Shown: positions 8,455 to 16,134 of the stretch, one piece after another
Numbering within the stretch: the stretch's first letter is position 1
How the letters are laid out: every line of letters starts with the position of its first letter
NCBI GenBank assembly: GCA_963837735.1
Contig: CAWIOM010000013.1
Coordinates: 37,969 to 101,968, forward strand
Direction: 5' to 3'
Length of the DNA: 64,000 nucleotides
Origin: VRUE01 sp963837735
GTDB lineage: Bacteria > Actinomycetota > Thermoleophilia > Solirubrobacterales > 70-9
The notes under the pieces: generated by a model
Told to the model about the DNA's origin: nothing
Databases searched by the model: none
What the model saw: only the letters and a program-made list of their open reading frames with translations
Translations under genes and position numbers: made by a program

Positions 8455-9825
8455 ATGAGACGACTTTTCGCGACTGCCCTTGCCCTTGCCCTGCTCGCCG
8501 CCTGCGCGGCTGCCGGGTCGTCGCCCGCTGCGCCGCACCGCATCAGCGTCGCGCCGGCGCGGGAATTCGTCCCCCATGAGCTGATCTTCAAGCTCGCCGG
8601 CGAGCGCACGCCGCACACCCGCGCCCTGCCCGGCGGGATCGACGTCCGCGACGCCGCCGAGGCCCTGCGCCGCCGCCCGGGCGTGCAGTACGCGGTTCCC
8701 AACTACCTCGCCACCGCCTCCGCGGACGTGCCGGCGCCGGTGCCCAACGATCCCGGCACGCTGCCGGGGCTGCGCGGGGTGCCCGGCGGCTGGGTCCTGA
8801 AACAGTGGAGCTTCCTGCCCTCGGCGGGCCTGGGAACGCCGCTCCTGCCGACCTCGCCGGGCGGCATCGACGCGCCCTCTGCCTGGGCGAACCTGAACGC
8901 CGTCGGCCGGGCGGGCGCGCGCGGCATCACCGTTGCGGTCCTCGACACCGGGATCGCCTACCGGGCCCTCGGCAGCCGCTTCCGGCGCAGCCCCGACTTC
9001 ACCGCCGGCCAGTTCGTCAAGGGCCACGACTTCGTCGACGACGGCGGCATGCCGCTGGACCGCAACGGCCACGGGACGCACGTCGCCGGGACGATCGCCG
9101 AGAAGACCAACAACGGGATCGGCCTCGTCGGCCTCGCCTACCGGGCGAAGCTGATGCCGGTCAGGGTCCTCGACCGCCTCGGGCGCGGGCGCGCCGACGA
9201 GATCGCCGCGGGGATCAGGTTCGCGACCGACCACGGCGCCGACGTGATCAACATGAGCTTCAATTTCGGCTGCGGAAAGAAGGTGCCGAGCGTCACCCAG
9301 GCGGTCCACTACGCGACCCACCGTGGCGTCGTCCTCGTCGCCTCGGTCGGCAACCTCGGCTCGGAGTCCTGCGTCTCGCCGCCGGCGACGATCACCGGTG
9401 TGATCGGCGTCGGCGGGAGCACCGAGGGCGGCTGCGTCGGCAACTACTCGCTGAGCGGCAAGGACGTCGACATCGTCGCCCCCGGCGGCGGCGAACCGGG
9501 CACGGCCTGCCCGTCGGTGCTCGCGGGGCCGATCTTCCAGGTCACCTTCAAGGGCGCCAAGGAGCGCCGCTTCGGCGAGCCGGCGGACTACGTCGGCACC
9601 TCGATGGCCGCCGCCCACGCCTCCGGGGTCGCCGCAATGGTGCTGGCCGGCGGCCTGATCGACCGCAGCAAGAAGGGCGGCTCGGTGCAGGCCCAGGTGG
9701 CGACGCGGCTGAAGAAAACGGCGCGCAGCCTGGGGGCCTCCCCCCTGCTCCAGGGGGCCGGCCTGATCGACGCCGGCCGGGCGACCGACCCGGAGTGCCA
9801 GCTCGCCTGCTTCGCCGAACGCTGA
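8455..9825 (+). CDS. subtilisin-like S8 serine protease, probable lipoprotein
   Basis: The catalytic triad is intact: Asp164 in VAVLDTG, His206 in NGHGTHVAGT and Ser383 in GTSMAAAHASG. The N-terminus (LALLAACAAAG) is a signal peptide with an LAAC lipobox, so the mature enzyme is probably lipid-anchored outside the membrane. Residues about 40-85 resemble the inhibitory propeptide of subtilases (HELIFKLAG, GVQYAVPNY). NMSFNFGCG and ASVGNLG are the usual substrate-pocket strands. Length 456 is normal. The stop codon lies in a hairpin shared with the convergent usp gene. The substrate is unknown. Confidence 0.92.
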   Translation: MRRLFATALALALLAACAAAGSSPAAPHRISVAPAREFVPHELIFKLAGERTPHTRALPGGIDVRDAAEALRRRPGVQYAVPNYLATASADVPAPVPNDPGTLPGLRGVPGGWVLKQWSFLPSAGLGTPLLPTSPGGIDAPSAWANLNAVGRAGARGITVAVLDTGIAYRALGSRFRRSPDFTAGQFVKGHDFVDDGGMPLDRNGHGTHVAGTIAEKTNNGIGLVGLAYRAKLMPVRVLDRLGRGRADEIAAGIRFATDHGADVINMSFNFGCGKKVPSVTQAVHYATHRGVVLVASVGNLGSESCVSPPATITGVIGVGGSTEGGCVGNYSLSGKDVDIVAPGGGEPGTACPSVLAGPIFQVTFKGAKERRFGEPADYVGTSMAAAHASGVAAMVLAGGLIDRSKKGGSVQAQVATRLKKTARSLGASPLLQGAGLIDAGRATDPECQLACFAER

Positions 9826-9853
9826 GCGGGGCCCGCCCCGGCGGCGGTGCGGC

Positions 9854-10298
9854 TCAGGTCGTGCGGACGATGATCACGCTGCAGGGGGTGTGATGGGCAA
9901 CCTTGTTGGGGACGCTGCCGAGCAGGAAGCGCCGTGCCCCGGCCATGCCCTTGTTGCCGACCACGATCAGGTCGGCCTTGGTCTGCTCGGCGACGCTGAG
10001 GATCGCCTCGGCGGCATCGCCCTCGACCGGGTGGGTCTGGGCCTCGATCCCCTCCTTCTTGGCCTCGGCGGCCGCCGCGTCGAGGACCAGGTTGACGTCC
10101 TCGCGGGGGCCGAGCTCGTACTGGACGTCGGCCGGAGCGTCGCGCTGCTCGGCGTCGGACGCGCCGCTTCGGGGCCGGCGCGTAGGCACTGACGATGCTG
10201 AGCGTCGCGCCCGAGAGCCTGGCGAGGTCGGTCGCCTGGCGAAGCGCCTCCGCGGCGGTCTCCGAACCGTCGGTTCCAACCACAATTCGAGTGAACAC
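9854..10298 (-). CDS. universal stress protein, UspA family (one frameshift)
   Basis: The GTG start at 10298 sits six bases after a perfect AGGAGG. The N-terminus (TRIVVGTDGSETAAEAL, then LSIVSAYAPAPK) and the C-terminus (DLIVVGNKGMAGARRFLLGS) form one UspA domain. The C-terminal G-x2-G-x9-GS loop marks the ATP-binding subclass. The two halves are in different frames, with the shift near 10160-10175, so one base is wrong here or the gene is broken. The remaining sequence (NKVAHHTPCSVIIVR) is intact. Length after repair is about 147 residues, normal for a single-domain member. Confidence 0.85.
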
Positions 10299-10335
10299 GC
10301 CCCGCCTCCTTGTCGGTCGCTGAACGGCGCTGATA

Positions 10336-10488
10336 CTAACGCCGCGGCTGGGCCTCGTCGTTAACGCCGCGCGTCGCCTGCCCGGGCAGGCCGCGGAAGC
10401 CGTCGCCGAGGATTTCCGTCGGCGTCGTCGCCAGGCGGACGATCGCGATCGCCATCGAGGCCAGCAGGCAGAGGATCAGGATCGTCAT
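10336..10488 (-). CDS. small single-pass membrane protein
   Basis: A 50-residue frame begins at an ATG at 10488, preceded by GGAAAG at a usable distance; a GTG at 10512 would add eight residues. It has one hydrophobic helix (MTILILCLLASMAIAIVRLA) followed by a short polar tail ending QPRR. It lies 37 bases upstream of usp on the same strand and may be cotranscribed with it. It matches no family I know. Hydrophobic content, start and spacing make it a plausible small gene. Confidence 0.5.
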   Translation of the reverse strand: MTILILCLLASMAIAIVRLATTPTEILGDGFRGLPGQATRGVNDEAQPRR

Positions 10489-10558
10489 CCCGGCTTTCCA
10501 CAGCGAGGGCACGGGCCGCAGACTAGCCGCGGGAGGACGGCGGGTTTAGGGTTGGCGC

Positions 10559-11272
10559 ATGGAGAGGGTCGCGGACGGGGTCTGGTTGTTGCGGGGAGAC
10601 CTGGGCAAGTCGATGAACATCTACTTCATCGAGGACGGCGACGGGGTCGTCCAGTTCGACGCCGGCACCAAGGCGATGACGAAGCAGGCGAAGGCCGCCG
10701 GCGAGGAGCTCGGCGGGGTGAAGAAGATCGTCCTCGGGCATGGCCACGCCGACCACCGCGGCACGGCCCCGCACATGGGGGTCCCGGTCCACTGCCACCC
10801 GGACGAGGTCGCCGACGCCGAAAGCGACGCCGCGATCGACTCCTACATGGAGATCTCGAAGCTGCCGGCGCTGCGAGCCCGGCTCGCCTACCCGCTGCTG
10901 ATGCGGCGCTGGGACGGCGGCCCGGTGGGGATCGAGGGAACCGTGACCGAGGGCGACAGGGTCGCCGGCTTCGAGGTCGTCGAGTTCCCCGGGCACGCGC
11001 ACGGGCTGATCGGCCTCTGGCGCGAGAGCGACAGGCTGGCGCTGGTCAGTGACGTCATCTACCTGATCGACTCGGTGAAGCTGGGCAAGCCGCTGCCGCC
11101 GGGCGAGGCGAGCGTTCCTCACCCGGCCTGGGCGTGGAACCACGACAGGGCGAAGGAATCCGTGCGCAAGCTGGCGGCGCTCGACCCGGCGATCGTCGCC
11201 GCCGGCCACGCCGAGCCGCTGGCGGCCGAGAGCCTGCGCGAGACGCTGGAACGCGCGGCGGAGAAGTACTGA
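10559..11272 (+). CDS. metallo-beta-lactamase-fold hydrolase
   Basis: This 237-residue protein has the MBL-fold zinc site: GHGHADHRG is the HxHxDH motif at about residues 61-66, with a later FPGHAHG (His), LVSDVIY (metal-bridging Asp) and AAGHAEP (final His). The family hydrolyses thioesters, lactones and similar bonds, and the substrate is not deducible. It is divergent from the small membrane protein/usp pair, and 21 bases separate it from the next membrane gene on the same strand. Confidence 0.85.
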   Translation: MERVADGVWLLRGDLGKSMNIYFIEDGDGVVQFDAGTKAMTKQAKAAGEELGGVKKIVLGHGHADHRGTAPHMGVPVHCHPDEVADAESDAAIDSYMEISKLPALRARLAYPLLMRRWDGGPVGIEGTVTEGDRVAGFEVVEFPGHAHGLIGLWRESDRLALVSDVIYLIDSVKLGKPLPPGEASVPHPAWAWNHDRAKESVRKLAALDPAIVAAGHAEPLAAESLRETLERAAEKY

Positions 11273-11293
11273 GCCGGTAGTTTTCCGGCCTCG

Positions 11294-13657
11294 ATGCTCG
11301 GAACCTACGCTTCGGCGGCATTGATCTGCGCCGCCTCGCTGCTCGTCGGGCGGGCCCTGCTGACGATCGCCGGGCGGAGCACGTGGTCCTGGCTGGAGCC
11401 GGCCGTCGGCTTCGGCGCGATCGTCGCCGTCACCGGGCTGCTGGCGCGAGTCGTCGGCCACGGCACCTCGGCGACGCTCGGCGCCCTCGCCCTGGTTCTC
11501 GTCGCCGCGGCGATCTGCCTGCGCGGACGCTACCCGGCGCCGGGCGCCCTGCGCGCCGGCCTGCCCGTCGCGATCGCGGTCGGGGCGGCGCTCAGCATTC
11601 CGTTCCTGGTCAGCGGCCGCTGGGGCCTGATCGGCGTCGGCTTCAACAACGACCTCGGCCTGCACCTGGCCTGGGCCGAGTGGCTGCGCAGCGGCTTCGG
11701 CCCCGAGCCCTTCGGCGGCTACCCGCTCGGCCCCCACGGGCTCGCCGTCGCGGTCGCCGCCGTGCCCGGCCTGTCGCTGGGCCAGGCCTTCCTCGGCGAG
11801 ATCTTCGCGATCAGCACGATGATCGGGCTGACCGCCCTGGCGGCCCTCTCGGGCCTCGGTGCGGTGCGCCGCGCGCTGGCGGCGGCGATGGTCGCCCTCA
11901 CCTACCTCGGCGCCTCCTACTTCGCCCAGGGCGCCTTCAAGGAGACCGCCGAGGCGCTCTTCGTGCTCGCTGTCGCCCTGGCGCTGCGCGACCCCGGCGC
12001 CGTGCCGGCGGGGCGCTGGCCGAGGCTGCGGCTGTCCCTCCCCTATCTGGCGATCGCCGGCGGCGTCTTCTTCTCCTACAGCTTCGCCGGCCTCGCCTGG
12101 CCGATCGCGATCGTCGCGCTCTGGGGCCTGACCAAGCCGGCCGTGCGGCGGGCGCTCGCCCCGCGGGCGGTTCTCCGCGCCGTCTGGCGACCGCGGTCGC
12201 TGCTCGTCCTGCTCGCCCTCGCCGGGCTCGGCGCGCTCGCCCTGATCGGGCCCTTCGGGTTCGGCGGCGGCTTCAACAAGGTCGCCGGCAGCAACACCTA
12301 CGGCCCGGTCTCGCCGGTCGAGGCGCTCGGCGTCTGGCCGACCCCCAACTACCGGCTCGACGCCGCCGGGGGCGCCCAGCTCCGCGGCCTGGCCGCGGCG
12401 ATCGGGGCGCTGGCCCTCCTCCTCGGCGCCGCCTGGTGGGTGCGCCGCCGCGAGTACGAGGTGCCGCTGGCGCTGGCGGCCTGCGCCGGCATCTACGCGC
12501 TCTCCCTGCCCTTCAGCGGCGACTACTCGCAGGCGAAGGCGCTGATGATCGCCGCGCCCCTGGCGATGCTGGTCGCGATCCGCCCCCTGTTGACCGAACT
12601 CGGCGGCGGCCGACGGGCCGAAAATACGCCCATAGGGCGTAAAATCGGCCCATCGGCGGGGGTGGTTCGGATCGGCTGGGCGGCGCTCGCCGTCGTCTTC
12701 GTCGCCGGGGCCGCCTACTCGACCTTCCTGGCCCTGCGCGACGCTCCCGTGGGGCCGCCCGGCCACGGCTCGGAGCTGAGGGCCTTCCTGCCGATCGTCC
12801 ACGGCGAGCCCGTCCTCTATGCCGGCCAGGATCGCTACGCGGCCTACGAGCTGCTCGGCGCCGACACCCACGTCCCGCTGGTCGAGTTCCCAGACGAGGC
12901 GGTCGCCCAAAACCTCGAGAAGCCCTTCGACACCGGCGATGCCTACAGCCCGATCGACTTCGACTCCTTCTCGCGCTCGACCCTGAACGCGTTCCCCTAC
13001 GTGATCACCGGCCGCGCGGCCTGGAACAGCGAGGCGCCGGACAGCTTCAAGCGGATCGCCTCGACGCGCTCCTACCTGCTCTGGGAAAGGCGCAGCGACC
13101 CCCCGCACGAGCGCCACGTCCTGCTCGAGGGAACCGAGCCGGCGGCCTTCGCCGGCTGCGCCGCGCCCGAGATCGCGATCCTGACCGCCGACCACGGGCG
13201 CGCCTCGCTCTTCCCGGAAGCCGTGATCGGCAAGAAACGGGACTGGGTCGAGACGAGCGTGCTCGGCACCGGCGAGAGCGCGACCCAGACGCTGGACCTC
13301 GGGACGGGACGCTGGCGACTCTCGCTCCAGTACTTCTCCCCGATCGACCTGACCCTGAGCGCGCCCGGCCTACGCCAGCCTCTGCCGGCGGCCCTCGACG
13401 GCCAGCGCCCGAACACGATCAGCCTCGCCAACAACGGCCAGTTCTGGCCCGCAGGGGAGATCGTGAGCGACGGGGGCCCGGTCGAGTTCACGCTGACGGC
13501 CGCCGATGCGAGCGGGATCCAGAGCCTCCTCGGCTACGACGGCAAGGCCTCGATCGGCGAGCTGGTCGCGGTCCGCGACGCGCCCCACCGGATCGTCGAC
13601 CTGAGCCAGGCCTGCGGCCACTGGCTCGACTGGTACCAATCCGGTGCCGCGCCCTAG
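11294..13657 (+). CDS. large multi-pass membrane protein with extracytoplasmic C-terminal domain
   Basis: The 787-residue product has ten or more hydrophobic helices in its first about 475 residues, then a soluble C-terminal domain of about 310 residues containing beta-type sequence (LQYFSPIDLTLSAPG). The helical half has the look of GT-C-type glycosyltransferases (NNDLGLHLAWAEWLRSGFG; FAQGAFKETAEALF), but I see no decisive catalytic motif. A 47-bp palindrome (12610-12656) is read in frame as a polar loop, RRAENTPIGRKIGPSAG. It probably acts in envelope glycan or lipid metabolism; this is inference. Confidence 0.6.
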   Translation: MLGTYASAALICAASLLVGRALLTIAGRSTWSWLEPAVGFGAIVAVTGLLARVVGHGTSATLGALALVLVAAAICLRGRYPAPGALRAGLPVAIAVGAALSIPFLVSGRWGLIGVGFNNDLGLHLAWAEWLRSGFGPEPFGGYPLGPHGLAVAVAAVPGLSLGQAFLGEIFAISTMIGLTALAALSGLGAVRRALAAAMVALTYLGASYFAQGAFKETAEALFVLAVALALRDPGAVPAGRWPRLRLSLPYLAIAGGVFFSYSFAGLAWPIAIVALWGLTKPAVRRALAPRAVLRAVWRPRSLLVLLALAGLGALALIGPFGFGGGFNKVAGSNTYGPVSPVEALGVWPTPNYRLDAAGGAQLRGLAAAIGALALLLGAAWWVRRREYEVPLALAACAGIYALSLPFSGDYSQAKALMIAAPLAMLVAIRPLLTELGGGRRAENTPIGRKIGPSAGVVRIGWAALAVVFVAGAAYSTFLALRDAPVGPPGHGSELRAFLPIVHGEPVLYAGQDRYAAYELLGADTHVPLVEFPDEAVAQNLEKPFDTGDAYSPIDFDSFSRSTLNAFPYVITGRAAWNSEAPDSFKRIASTRSYLLWERRSDPPHERHVLLEGTEPAAFAGCAAPEIAILTADHGRASLFPEAVIGKKRDWVETSVLGTGESATQTLDLGTGRWRLSLQYFSPIDLTLSAPGLRQPLPAALDGQRPNTISLANNGQFWPAGEIVSDGGPVEFTLTAADASGIQSLLGYDGKASIGELVAVRDAPHRIVDLSQACGHWLDWYQSGAAP
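12610..12656. repeat. 47-bp interrupted palindrome inside a coding sequence
   Basis: Three nested complementary segments can be read: CCGA at 12610-12613 with TCGG at 12653-12656; GGGCCGA at 12615-12621 with TCGGCCC at 12645-12651; and TACGCCC at 12625-12631 with GGGCGTA at 12635-12641. The apex is ATA. Symmetric AAA/AAA mismatches and a C/A mismatch separate the stems. The A-rich pieces stand out against the local base composition. It looks like an inserted palindromic repeat tolerated in a loop of the host membrane protein. Confidence 0.75.
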
Positions 13658-13676
13658 GTACTCCGGGCAACGCCAA

Positions 13677-13773
13677 AAGGCGGACTGACCAAGCGATTCA
13701 AGGACGTAGGGAGCGTGGCGTGCTCTGCACGCGAGCGACTGAGGACGCCGAAGCGCGCCGGTCAGACCGCCTT
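13677..13773. repeat. convergent-junction hairpin element, copy A
   Basis: Inverted arms at 13677-13690 (AAGGCGGACTGACC) and 13760-13773 (GGTCAGACCGCCTT) pair at 13 of 14 positions and enclose a 69-base core. The core contains GGACGTAGGGAGC, a 6-bp hairpin GCGTGC-TCT-GCACGC and GAGGACG, and matches copy B at 16047-16116 at roughly four of five positions. The right arm includes the stop codon of the convergent desaturase gene. A bidirectional terminator or 3'-end RNA structure is likely; no function is established. Confidence 0.75.
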
Positions 13774-14697
13774 CGACGCGAGTCTCTCCGGCGGCACGCG
13801 GACCACGTCGTAGACGGCGCCGGTCTTCTCGAGGCCGTCGATGACCAGCGCCGAGACGTCGAGTTGCCAGCGGCCGAGGCCGTGGGTGGCCGAGGTCGGG
13901 AAGGCGTGGTGGTTGTTGTGCCAGGCCTCGCCCAGCGTCGGGATCGCGATCAGGGCGAGGTTGCGGGACTCGTCGGTGGTCTCGAAGTCGCGGTTGCCGA
14001 ATACGTGGCAGAGCGAGTTGATGCTGTAGGTGAAGTGGTGGAGGACGAAGACGCGGACGAGACCGCCCCAGAGCAGCCCGGTGGCCGCCGCGAACAGGGT
14101 CCCGCCGATCGCCCAACCGAGGAAGAAGGGGAGCAGCAGGCCGCCGATCGCCCAGACGAGGAAGGTCCCGTCGACCCAGCTGATGATCGGGTCCTTGATC
14201 AGGTCGGGGGCGAAGCGTTCCTTGTTCCCCCGCTGGGTGTGGATGAAGAGCCAGCCCATGTGGGCGTGGAAGAGGCCGCGCAGGGCGCCGCTCCAGCCGT
14301 GGCCGTGATCGACGTGGGGGCTGTGCGGGTCGCCGGCTTCGTCGGAGAAGGCGTGGTGCTTGCGGTGGTCGGCGACCCAGGAGATCACCGGGCCCTCGAT
14401 CGCCGCCGAGCCGAGGATGCCGAGCAGGGCGTGCAGCCACGGCTTCGCCTTGAAGGCGCGGTGGGTGAGGTGGCGGTGGAAGCCGACCGTGATCCCGAGC
14501 CCGGTGAGGAAGTAGAGCCCGACGAAGAGGAAGACGTCGCTCCAGTGCAGGGCCTCGCCCCAGACCTGCCAGGCGGCGAAGCCGATCGCGACGAACGGGA
14601 TCAGCGTGACCAGGCCGGTGATGATCCGGTCCCGCGTCTCGTTGGCGACGGGCTGTATGTCGCTGGGGAGCGGGCCGGCGGCGGAGGACATTGTCAT
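13762..14697 (-). CDS. acyl-CoA/acyl-lipid delta-9 fatty acid desaturase
   Basis: The membrane di-iron enzyme introduces a cis double bond into fatty acyl chains. All three histidine boxes are intact: HRHLTH from residue 74, HRKHH from residue 111 and HNNHH near 240. Membrane segments at about 25-45, 55-75 and 185-215 fit the stearoyl-CoA desaturase family, and so does the length of 311. ATG 14697 and ATG 14691 are both possible starts. It is divergent from the cyclopropane synthase, which acts on unsaturated acyl chains, so the pair links production and modification of the same lipids. Confidence 0.92.
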   Translation of the reverse strand: MTMSSAAGPLPSDIQPVANETRDRIITGLVTLIPFVAIGFAAWQVWGEALHWSDVFLFVGLYFLTGLGITVGFHRHLTHRAFKAKPWLHALLGILGSAAIEGPVISWVADHRKHHAFSDEAGDPHSPHVDHGHGWSGALRGLFHAHMGWLFIHTQRGNKERFAPDLIKDPIISWVDGTFLVWAIGGLLLPFFLGWAIGGTLFAAATGLLWGGLVRVFVLHHFTYSINSLCHVFGNRDFETTDESRNLALIAIPTLGEAWHNNHHAFPTSATHGLGRWQLDVSALVIDGLEKTGAVYDVVRVPPERLASKAV

Positions 14698-14698
14698 C

Positions 14699-14751
14699 GA
14701 TCATACGCATCGCGTCGACGAACGTGACGCGGATCGATGGCGTATTCGATC
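14699..14751. promoter_or_regulatory. divergent desaturase/cyclopropane-synthase promoter with inverted sites
   Basis: The 77-base gap between the two divergent lipid genes holds a near-inverted pair: GATCATACGCATCG at 14699-14712 and CGATGGCGTATTCGATC at 14735-14751. They share GATC, ATACGC and ATCG in the same order when one is reverse-complemented. The arrangement suits a regulator binding both sides of a shared promoter region. The pairing is seen directly; the regulatory role is inference. Confidence 0.4.
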
Positions 14752-14774
14752 GCGGGCGCCGGTAGGGTCAGGCA

Positions 14775-16034
14775 ATGCCGTTCGCGAATCCCGCCCCGCT
14801 GAAACGAGAGATCGAGCGCAGCATCCCCGAACGCCCCTTCGCGGTCGAGTTCTGGGACGGGACCAGACTCGAGGCCAGCTCGGAGGGCGGGCCGACCTTC
14901 TTCGTGCGCTCGCCGCGGGCCGCCGCCCACGTCCTGCGAGCTCCGGGCCAGCTCGGCCTCGGTCGCGCCTACGTCAGCGGCGAGATCGAGGTCGACGACA
15001 TGGACGCGGTCATCGCCCTGCTCGACGGCTGGAAGCCGCCGCCGCTGGAGGGGGCGGAGAAGCGCCGGCTGCTGCTCGGCGCCGTGCGGGCGGCCGGGCT
15101 GACCCTGCCGCCGAAGCTGCCCGCATCCGAGCTCAGGCCGACTGGACGCCGCCACTCGAAGGAGCGCGACGCGCGCGCCGTCCGCCACCACTACGACGTC
15201 TCCAACGAGTTCTTCGCGCTCTTTCTCGACGACTCGATGACCTACAGCTGCGGAATCTTCTCGCGAGGGGCGAGGACGCTGGAGGAGGCGCAGGAGGAGA
15301 AGCTGGAGACCGTCGCCCGCAAGCTGGAATTGAAGGAGGGCGACCGGGTATTGGACGTCGGCTGCGGCTGGGGCAGCTTTCCGCTCTGGGCGGCCACCAG
15401 GCACGGGGCGACCGTGGTCGGCATCACCCTCTCCCCTCCCCAGGCCGAAAAAGCCCGGCGGCGGGCCGAGGCGGCGGGCGTCGCCGACCGGGTCGAGATC
15501 CGGGTCATGGACTACCGCGACCTGGCCGGCGAGAAGTTCGACGCGATCGCCAGCATCGGCATGGTCGAGCACGTCGGCGCCGTCAACATCGACGTCTACG
15601 CCCGCACCCTTGCAGGGCTGCTCGAGCCGGGCGGGCGCCTGCTCAACCACGGGATCACCCGCCTTCGCCACACCGACGGGGAGGCGGGGCCGTTCTCGGA
15701 GCGCTACGTCTTCCCCGACGCCGCCCCTCTGCACCTCTCGCGAAATCTGCTGGCTCTCGAACGGGCGGGATTCGTCACCCACCACGTCGAGGGCTTCGCC
15801 TCCGACTACGCCGAGACCCTGCGCCACTGGCACACCCGGCTCGACGAGAACCTCGACGAGGCCGTCCGCCTGGCCGGGCCCGAGCGGGTCCGCGTATGGC
15901 GCCTCTACCTGCGCGCCGCCCGCAACGGCTTCGACTCCGGCTTCACCTCGATCTACCAGGCCCGCTGCACGCTCGGCCAGGTCGACCGCGACGGCCAGGT
16001 CGGCAGCTTCCCGGTCGCCGCCGCCGCCCTCTGA
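14775..16034 (+). CDS. cfa: cyclopropane-fatty-acyl-phospholipid synthase (SAM-dependent)
   Basis: The enzyme adds a methylene group from S-adenosylmethionine across the double bond of membrane acyl chains. The SAM-binding loop VLDVGCGWGS lies near residue 195, preceded by HHYDVSNEFFALFLDDSMTY, a strong family signature. GMVEHVG, YVFPDA and the C-terminal W-x-R-L helices are also typical. The 419-residue length is usual. The N-terminal about 100 residues are the family's helical lipid-binding region. Its stop codon lies in the left arm of repeat element B. The related mycolic-acid methyltransferases are a less likely alternative. Confidence 0.92.
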   Translation: MPFANPAPLKREIERSIPERPFAVEFWDGTRLEASSEGGPTFFVRSPRAAAHVLRAPGQLGLGRAYVSGEIEVDDMDAVIALLDGWKPPPLEGAEKRRLLLGAVRAAGLTLPPKLPASELRPTGRRHSKERDARAVRHHYDVSNEFFALFLDDSMTYSCGIFSRGARTLEEAQEEKLETVARKLELKEGDRVLDVGCGWGSFPLWAATRHGATVVGITLSPPQAEKARRRAEAAGVADRVEIRVMDYRDLAGEKFDAIASIGMVEHVGAVNIDVYARTLAGLLEPGGRLLNHGITRLRHTDGEAGPFSERYVFPDAAPLHLSRNLLALERAGFVTHHVEGFASDYAETLRHWHTRLDENLDEAVRLAGPERVRVWRLYLRAARNGFDSGFTSIYQARCTLGQVDRDGQVGSFPVAAAAL

Positions 16035-16134
16035 CGGGCCGCGGCCAAGCAGATCGAGGACGCAGGGAGCATGGCGTGCAAACGCACGCGAGCGATCGAG
16101 GACGTGGATATGCGCCGGCCGCGGCCCGTCAGAG
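16029..16134. repeat. convergent-junction hairpin element, copy B
   Basis: Perfect 18-bp inverted arms (16029-16046 CTCTGACGGGCCGCGGCC and its complement at 16117-16134) enclose a 70-base core at 16047-16116. The core matches copy A: it opens AAGC, contains GGACGCAGGGAGC and the hairpin GCGTGC-AAAC-GCACGC, and closes GCGCC. The left arm contains the stop codon of cfa and the right arm the stop codon of the HAD gene. The arm sequences are unrelated to those of copy A although both are self-complementary. Confidence 0.78.

Noticed and set aside
10523..13195. Long 890-residue minus-strand frame opposite the large membrane protein
   Set aside because: Its composition (repeated Gly-Asp-Arg-Gln) is that of a shadow frame, and the plus strand encodes clear membrane helices and an MBL-fold enzyme.
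13677..16134. Reading the two junction elements as an insertion sequence with terminal inverted repeats
   Set aside because: There is no transposase, the inverted arms differ between copies and the core is only about 70 bases, so a standard IS or MITE with fixed ends does not fit.
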